A stretch of 37,047 nt of DNA. Source: Levilactobacillus parabrevis ATCC 53295 (lineage in GTDB: Bacteria > Bacillota > Bacilli > Lactobacillales > Lactobacillaceae). Each line of letters opens with the position of its first letter. The first letter of the stretch is position 1. Shown here piece by piece: positions 7,067 through 15,797 of this stretch. Location: the NCBI RefSeq assembly GCF_001434055.1, contig NZ_AZCZ01000027.1, forward strand, positions 1-37,047. The letters are read 5' to 3'. A model generated the notes under the pieces. That model was given only the letters and a program-made list of their open reading frames with translations, did no database searches and was not told where the DNA came from. Both the position numbers and the translations under genes were made by a program.

Positions 7067-9199
7067 TTGGAACGTTTCAAAAAGATCTGGGCCAGAACGG
7101 GGACACGGATGGGCTTTACGACCCTGCTCGTCGTGATCTTTTGGCTAAAGACATTAGTCGCCTATTTCGTCGACTTCAAATTAGGGCTCAGCGACCCCTT
7201 CCAGTTTCTCATCGTCCTCTTGAATCCAATTGCGACAACCATCCTGCTCTTCGGACTGGCGCTGTACCTGAAGCGGGCACGATTCTTCTACCCATTTATT
7301 TTTCTGATCGACATTCTTAACTCCCTACTGCTCTACATCAACGTCATCTACTTCCGGGAGTTCACCGACTTCATGACGGTCAGTACCATGTTGGGTTATT
7401 CAAAGGTCGACCAGGGACTCTCCGGCAGTTCGCTGGCACTGACCTCCCCCCACGACATTCTCTACTGGCTGGACCTGGTCATCGTCATCGTCTTGATGCT
7501 GACGCGGCGAATCTATATTGATCCTCGCCCCGTCAACAAACGAGTGGCTTTCGCCGTGACGTCGGTCGGCCTCCTCGCCTTTTCCGTCAACCTGACGCTG
7601 GGCGAAATGGACCGGCCACAGCTTCTGACGCGGACCTTCGATCGGACCTACGTGGTGAAGTACTTAGGATTAGACGCCTTCACCGTTTACGATGGTATCA
7701 AATCTGGCCACACTAGCGAGCTTCGTTCACACGCCAAGAAGTCCGAGCTCAGTGGTATTCTAAAATACGTTCATGGCAACTACGCGGCACCCGACAAAGA
7801 TCTCTACGGGGTCGCTAAAAAGAAAAACGTCATCATCATTCACTTGGAAAGTTTCCAACAATTCTTGATTAACAAGAAGGTTAACGGCCAAGAAGTCACG
7901 CCATTTCTGAACAAGCTCTACAAGAGCAAATCCACCTACAGCTTCGACAACTTCTTCCATGAAGTCGGTCAAGGGAAGACTTCCGACGCCGAAACGATGC
8001 TGGAAACCGGAACGTATGGCCTCTCTCAAGGGTCCCTATTCACTCAACTGGGCAACGACAACACCTTCCAGGCTGCACCGGCCATCTTCAATCAAGCTGG
8101 TTACACGAGTGCCGTCTTCCATGGTAACGTTGGGAGCTTCTGGAACCGAAACAACACTTACAAGAACCTGGGTTATCAGTACTTCTTCGATGCCAGTTAC
8201 TATGACACCTCTGGGGATAAGTCGTTAGGCTATGGTTTGAAGGACAAGCTGCTCTTCAACGACTCCGTGAAATACCTGCAGCACCTCCAACAGCCATTTT
8301 ACGTGAAATACTTGACCGTCTCGAACCACTTCCCATTCTCCTTGGATAGTGAGGATAGTACCTTCAAGACCCCAGACACTGGCGACAAGACCGTTGATAA
8401 TTACTTCAAGACGGCTAACTACCTCGATCAGTCGATTCAAGAATTCTACCACTACCTTAACAAGTCTGGGTTAGCAAAGAATTCACTGGTAATGATCTAC
8501 GGGGACCACTACGGTATTTCTAATTCATCCAACAAGAGTCTGGCGAAGTTGCTCGGCGTCAATCCGGACGACTGGAACGATTACAACAACGCGCAGCTAC
8601 AACGGGTACCACTGATGTTCAACATGCCTGGCTACAAGAAGGGTAAGATTGAACACACTTACGGTGGTGAAGTCGATGTGTTGCCAACCCTGCTCCATCT
8701 GATGGGGATGAACAGCAAGAAATACCTCCAGTTTGGAACGGACCTGTTCTCTAAACAACACAATCAGGTTGTCGCCTTCCGTAACCGTGACTGGGAAAGT
8801 CCGGGTTATACATCCGTCGACGACACCATTTACAGTAATAAGACCCAACAGGTCATTCACCCGACTGGGAAGCTGAAGGCTAAGATTGATAAGATGCAGG
8901 CACATGTCAACGAGGGGCTGAGCCTATCCGACTCACTGAACAACAAGAACCTCTTACGTTTCTACCATCCTAAGGGCTTTACAGCAGTCGATCCGAGCGA
9001 TTATAACTACTCGGACGGCTTACAAAAGGCTGAAAAACTGGAAAAGAAACTGGGCTTAAAATCAACCAGTCTCTTCTCCCGCAATGGCGACAAGTCCACG
9101 CAAGGCCTCTACAAGACCGATGCACCAGAACTTAACCACAAGCAGACTGATTCTAACCGGATCAAGATTACCAATCAGGACGATACCAGCGGCAAATAA
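7067..9199 (+). CDS. ltaS: Lipoteichoic acid synthase-like membrane sulfatase-fold protein (LtaS family)
   Basis: This enzyme polymerises glycerol phosphate from phosphatidylglycerol onto the lipid anchor outside the membrane. The 710-aa protein has five N-terminal membrane helices (about residues 15-175) and an extracellular sulfatase-fold domain (about 250-580). The nucleophile is Thr305 in GQGKTSDAE. Metal-binding residues are visible as Glu261 in HLESFQ and the Asp-His of YGDHYGIS. A long charged tail follows the catalytic domain. The TTG at 7067 is the start: AAGGAG lies 9 nt before it, and the upstream ATG at 7049 overlaps that ribosome site. It is monocistronic and ends at a strong terminator. 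A primase or a paralogous LtaS with different specificity is possible. Confidence 0.92.
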   Translation: MERFKKIWARTGTRMGFTTLLVVIFWLKTLVAYFVDFKLGLSDPFQFLIVLLNPIATTILLFGLALYLKRARFFYPFIFLIDILNSLLLYINVIYFREFTDFMTVSTMLGYSKVDQGLSGSSLALTSPHDILYWLDLVIVIVLMLTRRIYIDPRPVNKRVAFAVTSVGLLAFSVNLTLGEMDRPQLLTRTFDRTYVVKYLGLDAFTVYDGIKSGHTSELRSHAKKSELSGILKYVHGNYAAPDKDLYGVAKKKNVIIIHLESFQQFLINKKVNGQEVTPFLNKLYKSKSTYSFDNFFHEVGQGKTSDAETMLETGTYGLSQGSLFTQLGNDNTFQAAPAIFNQAGYTSAVFHGNVGSFWNRNNTYKNLGYQYFFDASYYDTSGDKSLGYGLKDKLLFNDSVKYLQHLQQPFYVKYLTVSNHFPFSLDSEDSTFKTPDTGDKTVDNYFKTANYLDQSIQEFYHYLNKSGLAKNSLVMIYGDHYGISNSSNKSLAKLLGVNPDDWNDYNNAQLQRVPLMFNMPGYKKGKIEHTYGGEVDVLPTLLHLMGMNSKKYLQFGTDLFSKQHNQVVAFRNRDWESPGYTSVDDTIYSNKTQQVIHPTGKLKAKIDKMQAHVNEGLSLSDSLNNKNLLRFYHPKGFTAVDPSDYNYSDGLQKAEKLEKKLGLKSTSLFSRNGDKSTQGLYKTDAPELNHKQTDSNRIKITNQDDTSGK

Positions 9200-9219
9200 G
9201 GCACAACTTGCCACAAAAT

Positions 9220-9265
9220 AAAGAAGCTATCCGTTCAATCTTAACGATGAGCGGATAGCTTCTTT
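9220..9265. terminator. Bidirectional terminator between ltaS and the ferredoxin-NADP reductase gene
   Basis: AAGAAGCTATCCG pairs with CGGATAGCTTCTT around a loop, with A- and T-rich flanks. It separates two convergent genes. Confidence 0.85.
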
Positions 9266-9285
9266 GCTTTTAACAAACCGAAATC

Positions 9286-10281
9286 TTAAGGTTTAGGGGT
9301 AATCGACGTACTGTGGACTGGGCCGCGACGGTCAGGAAAGTACGTGCTCATGATGGCTTGCACGGCAATTGGTGCTTCGCCGTAACCAATGGCAATCAAT
9401 GGCTCCTTGCCAGGATAGGTGGCCCCATCCCCAATCGCATAGATGCCGGGAACACTGGTCGTCATCTGCCGGTCAACGGCAATCAAACGCCGGTCCTCAG
9501 CCATATCCACGTCCCAGGCGGCCAAGGCCGAGTGGTCGGCGGTAAAGCCGTAGCTAACGACCAAATCATCAATGACTTGGTGAACCATATCGCTAGCCGC
9601 ACCCACGGGCTTCAACGTTACATCCAAAGCACCTTCGGCCGTGGCTTGCAGGTCCCGAATCAGGTATGGCGTTTTTACATTAACGGTCGATTCATGCAAC
9701 AAGTCCACCATGTGCGCCAGTCCACGGAACTGGGCGCGACGGTGAAGTAACGTGACGGACTTAGCAACCGGCACCAGCATCAGGGCTTGGTCGATGGCGG
9801 CATCACCACCCCCAGCGACCATCACACGGTGGCCACGGAACTTCTCCAAGTCACGGACACTGTAAAAGAGCTGCTTGCCAGCAAAATCATCGGCCCCGGC
9901 CACGTTTAACTTACGCGGCTTGAAAGCACCGTTACCCACGGCAACAATGACCGCTCGCGTCTGGCTTGTGCCCTTCGGCGTGGTAATCAAGAAGCCATCT
10001 GCATTGGGCGTCACGTTAGTCACGGACTCGTCCGTCTTGATAGTCAACGGAAATTGTTTGAGCTGCTCGCGTTGCCCGGCAATCAGATCACGGCCGGTGA
10101 CGCCCGGAAAACCCGCAACGTCAAGAATCGTCTTCTCCGGATAGAGGGCATCGACCTGCCCGCCCAGTGAAGAGAGACTCTCGACGACTTGGGTCTTGGC
10201 ATTGTGCATCCCGGCGTAAAAGGCGGCAAACATACCGACTGGGCCACCGCCAACAATGGTAATATCATAAGATTCTGTCAT
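9286..10281 (-). CDS. Ferredoxin/flavodoxin-NADP+ reductase, thioredoxin-reductase-like type
   Basis: The 331-aa flavoprotein passes electrons between NADPH and ferredoxin or flavodoxin. The FAD-binding motif is VGGGPVGMFAAFYAG near residue 9, and SSLGGQVDALYPEK follows. The NADPH-binding motif is VAGGGDAAIDQAL near 155, and the C-terminal FAD motif is GIYAIGDGATYPGKEPLIAIGYGEAPIAV. The CxxC pair of true thioredoxin reductases is absent, which places it in the TrxR-like FNR (YumC) family. ATG at 10281 follows GGAG at 9 nt. Only 52 bp separate it from the divergent hydrolase gene. Confidence 0.92.
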   Translation of the reverse strand: MTESYDITIVGGGPVGMFAAFYAGMHNAKTQVVESLSSLGGQVDALYPEKTILDVAGFPGVTGRDLIAGQREQLKQFPLTIKTDESVTNVTPNADGFLITTPKGTSQTRAVIVAVGNGAFKPRKLNVAGADDFAGKQLFYSVRDLEKFRGHRVMVAGGGDAAIDQALMLVPVAKSVTLLHRRAQFRGLAHMVDLLHESTVNVKTPYLIRDLQATAEGALDVTLKPVGAASDMVHQVIDDLVVSYGFTADHSALAAWDVDMAEDRRLIAVDRQMTTSVPGIYAIGDGATYPGKEPLIAIGYGEAPIAVQAIMSTYFPDRRGPVHSTSITPKP

Positions 10282-10333
10282 AATTTTGAACTCCATTTCT
10301 TTAACTCGACAAACACCTGAGGAGGTGATGGCT

Positions 10334-11089
10334 ATGAAACATCTGCGCGGACTCACGATTCTCCTGACCGCACTGGTCACGCTAGGCGCACTCGCTTGGG
10401 GCTGGCACGCGCGTCAAGCCGCCTTAGCGACGACCCGTGTTCCGCAGACGCGCACGGCCACCCTTTTCTTACCAGGAAACAGCGGCGGCTGGCTCTCCAT
10501 GCGGGACATGGTTCTCAGCCTCAACCGCCCACAACTGGCCCGCTTTAGCCTGACCGCGCGCGTGACCGATAGCGGACACGTCAGCTGGCAACAACACCAG
10601 CCCATCAATACTAATCCACTGGTACCGGTACTCTTTAAGGATAACACTCATGCCGCCAGAGAAGCGCGTCAACTCGTAACGGTGTTGACTCAACTACGAG
10701 CACGTTACGGCATTACCCACGTTAACTTCGTTGGCCACTCCTCGGGTGGCACGATTGCTTACGACTACCTGAACCAAGCCCGACGCGCGCCCGTGACGGT
10801 CAGCCGGATTGTCTGCATCGGCGCCGACTTTCCTGGCTGCCCACCACTTCGAGCGCACTACCCCCAGCTACACATCTTAAATCTTGCGGGCAGCATTGGT
10901 TTGACCGGCAACGACAGCGAGGTCCCTGTAGACACGGCGACCCCACTACGACACTTAGTTGCGGGTCACGTCGGTAGCTATCGTTTCGAAGAGCTGCGTG
11001 GTCCGGTGTGGGATATGCAACATTCCCTACTTCACGAGAACCCGGCGATTGATCGAAAAATCATTAGGTTTCTCTATCCGCCGAGTTGA
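10334..11089 (+). CDS. DUF915 alpha/beta hydrolase, membrane-anchored or secreted
   Basis: The 251-aa protein begins with a signal or anchor helix (LTILLTALVTLGALAWGW). The hydrolase domain follows, with the oxyanion region FLPGNSGGWLSMRDMV and the nucleophile Ser136 in VGHSSGGTIAYDYL. A late Asp (NDSEVPVDTA) and the His of LLHENPAI are plausible triad partners. DUF915 hydrolases are common in lactobacilli and act outside the membrane; their substrates are unknown. The ATG at 10334 lies 8 nt after AGGAGG; the ATG at 10328 is too close to it. Its last 16 bp overlap the convergent PrsW gene. A paralog is encoded at 14970-15797. Confidence 0.85.
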   Translation: MKHLRGLTILLTALVTLGALAWGWHARQAALATTRVPQTRTATLFLPGNSGGWLSMRDMVLSLNRPQLARFSLTARVTDSGHVSWQQHQPINTNPLVPVLFKDNTHAAREARQLVTVLTQLRARYGITHVNFVGHSSGGTIAYDYLNQARRAPVTVSRIVCIGADFPGCPPLRAHYPQLHILNLAGSIGLTGNDSEVPVDTATPLRHLVAGHVGSYRFEELRGPVWDMQHSLLHENPAIDRKIIRFLYPPS

Positions 11090-12117
11090 CTATTTTTCAA
11101 GATTCGTTGACCTTGCAGCGTTCTGACCTCTCGAAGACCGGCATTGATCAGTACAAAGATTGCCACCCAACCAATGGCGATCAGGGTCCACTGCTGGAGG
11201 TAAAGGATATCCAACACGTCGAACGGCGCATTCCAATCCCAACCGGCGTGGAGCAGAATCGCCAGCAGGTAGAATCGCAGGAACTTTGGCGCAACAATGT
11301 TACTTCCGGTCACGGGTTGATGCCGTTCCTTGGCAAGCATGATGGCCGCCCCCATGATGGCGGACCAGATCGTATGCGTCCCAATCGCCTGCCAGCTACG
11401 CATCAGCAAGGTCACCAGGCCGTATTGCCCCGTGTACCCGGCCGTTTCAAAGACGGCAAACCCTGCGCCGATGGCCGCTCCCAACAGCAGTCCATTAAAG
11501 ATATAATTCAAACGGAAACGATTGATAAAGAACGCGATCACTAACATCTTAGCGGTCTCTTCGATAAAGCCCACAATCAAGGCGGACTCCCACGACACAC
11601 CGTTCCCCGATGGAATCAGCGAATAGAGAATCATCGTCGCCACCAGTGACAGGATTCCCCCGACCAGAAAGACCGCCATGAGTTGATAGACGGAAATATT
11701 GCGGAAAACGTTGATTTCAAAAAACATGATCATTAGTGAAAATGGCACAGTCAACGACCCAATAAAGATCATCCCGGGAACGGCGTTGTTACTCCGAAAG
11801 CCCAGAAATAGTAAGGCTAACAAGACAAAGCTAGCGCCCAATAGTGCAAATACCCGGGAAAATAGCCACGGCTTCACCGGTGCGGTCGAGACGGCCTCCA
11901 GCGAAGGCGTGGTTTCTTTGGTCCCGACAATAAAGAGCGACTCCGCATCATCTAAATCGTGATGTTTAAAGACCGCCGAAAACATAGAAAATAAATGAAT
12001 TTCAACAACTTTATTTTCACCAGTCCACTCATTCATTTCTTTCGTTGCATCATCTAGTAAATGATTGTGATACTCAAAATGCCGTTTTGTCGGCTTCACT
12101 GACTCCTTATTCGCCAT
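11074..12117 (-). CDS. PrsW-family intramembrane metalloprotease
   Basis: The 347-aa integral membrane protein has the PrsW motifs in order. These are EETAK at residues 186-190, FAVFE at 220-224, His248 in GTHTIWSA and HAGWD at 290-294. These residues are expected to hold zinc and the catalytic water within the membrane. A soluble N-terminal part of about 80 residues precedes the first helix and contains AVFKHHDLDDAESLFIVGT, a segment also seen in other Firmicute PrsW proteins. Bacillus PrsW cleaves an anti-sigma factor. No sigma/anti-sigma pair is visible here, so the substrate is unknown. ATG at 12117 lies 8 nt after AGGGGG. Its 3' end overlaps that of the DUF915 gene. Confidence 0.85.
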   Translation of the reverse strand: MANKESVKPTKRHFEYHNHLLDDATKEMNEWTGENKVVEIHLFSMFSAVFKHHDLDDAESLFIVGTKETTPSLEAVSTAPVKPWLFSRVFALLGASFVLLALLFLGFRSNNAVPGMIFIGSLTVPFSLMIMFFEINVFRNISVYQLMAVFLVGGILSLVATMILYSLIPSGNGVSWESALIVGFIEETAKMLVIAFFINRFRLNYIFNGLLLGAAIGAGFAVFETAGYTGQYGLVTLLMRSWQAIGTHTIWSAIMGAAIMLAKERHQPVTGSNIVAPKFLRFYLLAILLHAGWDWNAPFDVLDILYLQQWTLIAIGWVAIFVLINAGLREVRTLQGQRILKNSQLGG

Positions 12118-12212
12118 TGCCCAATCCCCCTTGACCGGCCCATCAAAACGCTTGAGCCTGATTCTTAGTTTACCGTGAATGCCGTAACGCTTCAACTTGA
12201 TTCCGAGACCGC

Positions 12213-12241
12213 TTGCTAAATGTAAACCGTTACATTATAGT
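12213..12241 (+). promoter_or_regulatory. Promoter with cre-like operator in the spacer, nucleoside hydrolase gene
   Basis: TTGCTA (12213-12218) and TATAGT (12236-12241) are separated by 17 bp. The spacer contains TGTAAACCGTTACA (12221-12234), a dyad TGTAA-N4-TTACA. It fits the CcpA cre consensus TGWAANCGNTNWCA with one mismatch at the central CG. A repressor bound there would block RNA polymerase directly. A different repressor recognising the same dyad is possible. Confidence 0.55.
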
Positions 12242-12294
12242 TGTAGTAGGCGCTCAGCCAATTAAATATAGATCAAAGGGGAGACAATTATATC

Positions 12295-13251
12295 ATGGCA
12301 AAACGTAAAATGATTTTAGACTTAGATACTGGTATCGATGATTCCTTAGCAATTGCTTACGCATTAGGTGCCCCAGATGTGGACTTAATCGGGATTATCG
12401 GTTCTTACGGTAACGTCGTTGTTGAAGCAGGTGGCCAAAACTCCTTAAAGATTTTGGAACTCCTCGGCCACACCGACATCCCCGTTTACCTAGGTGAAAG
12501 TCATTCCTCAACCAGTGATCACTTTGATCGGATGCAAGTTAGTGCCGACATCCACGGTGAAAACGGGATTGGCCAAGTCGAATTACCAGAACCTAAGCGC
12601 GCTATCGAAAAGGAATCCGGTGTGGACTTCTTAATCGATGCTGCTCACAAGTACGGTAAAGATTTGACGTTAGTGCCAACTGGTCCAATGACCAACTTAG
12701 CTGCTGCTTTGAAGAAAGCTCCAGAAATCGCTACGGAAATCGGCAACATGACCTTCATGGGTGGGGCCTTAACTGTTCCTGGTAACGTGACGGCCTACGC
12801 CGAAGCCAACATCAACCAAGATGCTGAAGCTGCTAACGCCGTTCTGACCAGCCCAATGCACTCAACGATGGTCGGCCTGGACGTAACGCTGCGGACCCTC
12901 TTAACCAAGAAGGAAACCCAACAATGGCGTGACTTAGGCACCGAAGCCGGTGAAAAGTTTGCCGACATCGTTGACTACTACATTCAAGCCTACGTTGATG
13001 TTAACGACAACTTAGGTGGTTGTGCTTTGCATGATCCACTGGCTGTTGGGGTTGCTTTGGACCCTAGCTTCGTTACCACGATTGACCTGAACATGGTCGT
13101 AAACTACAACAAGGAAACTTACGGCCGGACCATCGGTGACGATAACCGGTTGAACGAACCAACTAACGTGAAGGTATCTGTTGCGGTTGATAAGGACCGT
13201 TACCTGAAGACCTTTATGGAATACTTGACGAACCTGTTCAAGCAAAACTAA
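12295..13251 (+). CDS. Inosine/uridine-preferring nucleoside hydrolase
   Basis: The 318-aa cytoplasmic enzyme hydrolyses the N-glycosidic bond of ribonucleosides to base and ribose. The calcium-binding motif is LDLDTGIDDSLAIAYAL near residues 8-24. Other family landmarks are VPTGPMTNLAAAL, FMGGALTVPGNVTAYAEANINQDAEAA and the late HDPLAV segment that supplies the conserved Asp ligand. Its length is normal for the family. AAGGGGAG precedes the ATG. Codons here look more AT-ending than in neighbours (TTA, GTT and GCT are common), which may reflect high expression or separate history. It is a single gene with its own promoter and terminator. Confidence 0.93.
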   Translation: MAKRKMILDLDTGIDDSLAIAYALGAPDVDLIGIIGSYGNVVVEAGGQNSLKILELLGHTDIPVYLGESHSSTSDHFDRMQVSADIHGENGIGQVELPEPKRAIEKESGVDFLIDAAHKYGKDLTLVPTGPMTNLAAALKKAPEIATEIGNMTFMGGALTVPGNVTAYAEANINQDAEAANAVLTSPMHSTMVGLDVTLRTLLTKKETQQWRDLGTEAGEKFADIVDYYIQAYVDVNDNLGGCALHDPLAVGVALDPSFVTTIDLNMVVNYNKETYGRTIGDDNRLNEPTNVKVSVAVDKDRYLKTFMEYLTNLFKQN

Positions 13252-13265
13252 ATTTAAGTCATTTG

Positions 13266-13298
13266 AATCCCGCCGTTTCGTAATGGCGGGATTTTTTT
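13266..13298 (+). terminator. Terminator of the nucleoside hydrolase gene
   Basis: AATCCCGCC pairs with GGCGGGATT, followed by seven T. Confidence 0.9.
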
Positions 13299-13324
13299 GC
13301 GCTGGACTGCTTTTTCAAGACAAC

Positions 13325-13363
13325 AAAAAACGAGTGGCAACGCCAATTGGGATTTGCCACTCG
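13325..13363 (-). terminator. Terminator of the secreted lysine/threonine-rich protein gene
   Basis: On the minus strand CGAGTGGCAA pairs with TTGCCACTCG and is followed by TTTTTT. It lies 12 bp past the stop codon. Confidence 0.88.
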
Positions 13364-13375
13364 CTAGAATCAGAT

Positions 13376-14029
13376 TTATTTCGTCTTGTAATTAAAGTTG
13401 CTCGTCATGTTCTTAACACCTTGATTGGCATACTGATTCGCATACTTTTTCTGGTTAGTTGCGTCCAAACTTTCAAACGCCTTCATGTACTGTTTGTACA
13501 ATGCTGGCTTAACGTACTTCTTGCCATAGGCTGCGGCTGGACTCTTCTTGGTCTTGGTGTACGTGTAAGTCTTTCCGGTCGTTGCCAAGCGCCGGTTAGC
13601 CTTCGTCCCCGCAATCTTAGCGGTGAACTTCGAGCTCGACTTCTTCGTTAACTTAAAGGTATAAGTCTTCTTGGTCAACGAGGTCGTGGTCTTGTTTTTA
13701 TCGGCGGTCTTAAATTGGATTAACTTGTACTTCGTCGTCAACGTTTGCCGATTCTTACTCAGCTTGGTTGAAGTTGGCACACCGTACTTCACGTTCGGCG
13801 TGGACCCAAAGTCACCAAAAATCAGCATCGTGCCGGTTTTGCCGCCTGATTTGTACGTCTTAAAGTAAAAGACTGTCTTTGACTTGGCATTCTTATAGTA
13901 CCGTTTCAAATCGGTATTGTTGATTGTTGGCTTCTTAGCAGCACTAGCAGAAACGCTCGGTGCAACGACCCCACCAAGGGTCCCCAATGCCATCACTGTT
14001 AGTCCTAGCTTAACCATTAAACGTTTCAT
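13376..14029 (-). CDS. Secreted lysine/threonine-rich protein of unknown function
   Basis: The 217-aa protein has a signal peptide (MKRLMVKLGLTVMALG, then PSVSASAAKK with probable cleavage near residue 30). The mature part is strongly basic, rich in Lys, Thr, Ser and Tyr, and has no Cys. It has an alternating beta-type pattern (KTVFYFKTYKSG, TYTFKLTKKSSSKFTAKI) and a more helical tail (KQYMKAFESLDATNQKKYANQYANQG). No catalytic motif was recognised. A soluble or wall-associated role by electrostatic attraction to teichoic acid is an inference. ATG follows AAGGAGG at good spacing. It is a single gene ending in its own terminator. Confidence 0.8.
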   Translation of the reverse strand: MKRLMVKLGLTVMALGTLGGVVAPSVSASAAKKPTINNTDLKRYYKNAKSKTVFYFKTYKSGGKTGTMLIFGDFGSTPNVKYGVPTSTKLSKNRQTLTTKYKLIQFKTADKNKTTTSLTKKTYTFKLTKKSSSKFTAKIAGTKANRRLATTGKTYTYTKTKKSPAAAYGKKYVKPALYKQYMKAFESLDATNQKKYANQYANQGVKNMTSNFNYKTK

Positions 14030-14110
14030 GACGATAATCCTCCTTAAAATTCATCCACTACACCTTTTATAGTGCCATTATTCTTTTGTAATTGCAAGAA
14101 GTCTCATCCG

Positions 14111-14926
14111 TTAGTCTAAGATCTCTGCAAAACGTTGTTTCAGATACTCAGCGACACCAGCTTCGTTGTTCGTCGTTGGCGTCTGATGATTGGCCGCAGC
14201 CTTGATTTCTGATTGACCATTTAACATGGCAACCCCATCGCCAGCGGCCTTAATCATCCCCAAATCATTTTCAGCATCGCCAAAGGCCATTAGGTCATCG
14301 AAGTCCCACCCGAAGTGTGTCAACAGTTGACCCAAGCCAACCGCCTTGTCCATATCGGCAGCTAAGAATTCAAGGATCTTGGGCTGTGACCGCACCACAT
14401 GGTACAAATCGTGTAGTTCAGGCGTCAATTTGGCAACGACTTGATCCAAGACATCTGCATCCGTTGCCATGACCGCCTTACTAAAGAGGTGTTCTGGCAA
14501 GTCAGCGAACGCCGTAGGAATAAAGTCCATCGGTGCCTTCAGCATATGCTGGTAGACGGATGGTGTTAGATCCGACACAGGGTAGACTTGGTCAAAATCC
14601 AAGATATCGAGTGGGTACCCGTTCTCCTTAGCAAAAGCGTGAAGCGGTTGAAAATCGTGCTTGCTTAACCCGCTTTGAGCCAAAGCTTCTTTGGTTGTAT
14701 TTTGAATAACCAACGCCCCGTTGAAAGTAATCGTGTAATCTTCAGCGGTCGTCAGGCCGAGTTGTTCGAGGTAGCCCCAAATCGCATTGATTGGGCGGCC
14801 GGTGCATAGTACCACTTTAATGCCAGCGGTGTGAAGCTTGCGCAAAACGGCAGCATTCTCCTCACTGATGGTCTTATCAGTATTCAGTAGCGTCTCGTCT
14901 AGGTCGAGTGCAATCATTTTTGTCAT
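14111..14926 (-). CDS. Cof-type HAD-superfamily hydrolase (YidA-like)
   Basis: This 271-aa cytoplasmic sugar-phosphate or flavin/PLP phosphatase has all HAD motifs. Motif I is IALDLDETLLNT with nucleophile Asp8 and general acid Asp10; motif II is VVLCTGRP. The Lys is in the region MDKAVGLGQLL, and the motif IV region is MAFGDAENDLGMIKAAGDGVAM. The C2-type cap lies between about residues 85 and 195. ATG follows GGAGG at 10 nt. It is 44 bp downstream of the DUF... no: it is preceded on the minus strand by the DUF915 gene, whose stop is 43 bp upstream of this ATG, so cotranscription with that cluster is possible. The specific substrate cannot be read from sequence. Confidence 0.9.
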   Translation of the reverse strand: MTKMIALDLDETLLNTDKTISEENAAVLRKLHTAGIKVVLCTGRPINAIWGYLEQLGLTTAEDYTITFNGALVIQNTTKEALAQSGLSKHDFQPLHAFAKENGYPLDILDFDQVYPVSDLTPSVYQHMLKAPMDFIPTAFADLPEHLFSKAVMATDADVLDQVVAKLTPELHDLYHVVRSQPKILEFLAADMDKAVGLGQLLTHFGWDFDDLMAFGDAENDLGMIKAAGDGVAMLNGQSEIKAAANHQTPTTNNEAGVAEYLKQRFAEILD

Positions 14927-14969
14927 TCGTTTTCGTCCTCCGTATACCTCCCATTTTACACGTAACCGG

Positions 14970-15797
14970 TTACGAATTAAACCCGGTCATCTTCAAAAGG
15001 TCTTGGCGAATCAAGCCAACAATTTGCTGATTCTCTGGAAGATCGGCGTGATTGGCATTCGCGCCGGTCACCGTCATTTGCGTAAAGCTTTTAACTTGGC
15101 CCTGAAAGATCAGTTTACCGCGGTTCACGCTATCAAAGGGCACAATACCATCACCGGAATAGCCCTCACTCCCAGCAATTGAGTAAACCGTGACGGACTT
15201 AGGCAGGTGCTTACGGTGCTGACTCAGTTGTTTAAACAGTGGTGTATCCACGTTTTGATCAGACTCTTCCAGATTAAACGGCGAGGCAATCGTCATTAAC
15301 CGATCAGCGTGGGCCTTTGTTTGGGCAACGTCGTCTTCCAAAAAAATCGTCAGTACCAGCCCACCATTGGAGTGACCCATCGCCGAGAAATGGTTGAAGT
15401 GATAGGTCTGTTGTAGGGCCTTGAAGGCAATGGTAAACCATTTGGCTTGCTTCTGAATCGTCTCATAACCATCACGATGATTCTCAAATCCCACAACAAT
15501 AATCGGTTGTTTGTCGGTTGGCCGAATACTACCGGTATACTTCAACGTCCCGTCAGTCATGACTTCCACGCGTAATAGACTGTGCTGGTGCGGCGTCTCT
15601 CGATTGAGTTCCGCGACTAACGCATTAAAGCGATTCTGCGTCGCGCTTGATCCCGGTACCAGAAAAACGGGCGCCATCGCACTGCGATAATCCGCTTGAA
15701 CATGGGCCCGCTGTTGGGACCGCCAGAGAAGGCCTGGGATGCAGAGAACAACTAAGGCCACTAGAATCACCGCTAAACTACGAAATCTTCGATTCAT
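14970..15797 (-). CDS. DUF915 alpha/beta hydrolase (second copy)
   Basis: The 275-aa protein has an N-terminal membrane or signal helix (FRSLAVILVALVVLCIPGLLW). An extracytoplasmic hydrolase domain follows, with VFLVPGSSATQNRF and the nucleophile Ser143 in AMGHSNGGLVLTIFLED. Asp in GYSGDGIVPFDSV and His in GANANHADLPEN complete a likely catalytic triad. It is homologous in plan to the protein at 10334-11089 but has a different nucleophile motif (GHSNGG against GHSSGG). ATG at 15797 follows GGAGGAGG at 9 nt. The start lies inside the end of the EIIC-like gene (20-bp overlap), which suggests translational coupling. Confidence 0.87.
   Translation of the reverse strand: MNRRFRSLAVILVALVVLCIPGLLWRSQQRAHVQADYRSAMAPVFLVPGSSATQNRFNALVAELNRETPHQHSLLRVEVMTDGTLKYTGSIRPTDKQPIIVVGFENHRDGYETIQKQAKWFTIAFKALQQTYHFNHFSAMGHSNGGLVLTIFLEDDVAQTKAHADRLMTIASPFNLEESDQNVDTPLFKQLSQHRKHLPKSVTVYSIAGSEGYSGDGIVPFDSVNRGKLIFQGQVKSFTQMTVTGANANHADLPENQQIVGLIRQDLLKMTGFNS

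Noticed and set aside
9286-10281. Thioredoxin reductase
   Set aside because: The fold is the same, but the redox-active CxxC pair is absent, so the ferredoxin-NADP reductase subfamily fits better.
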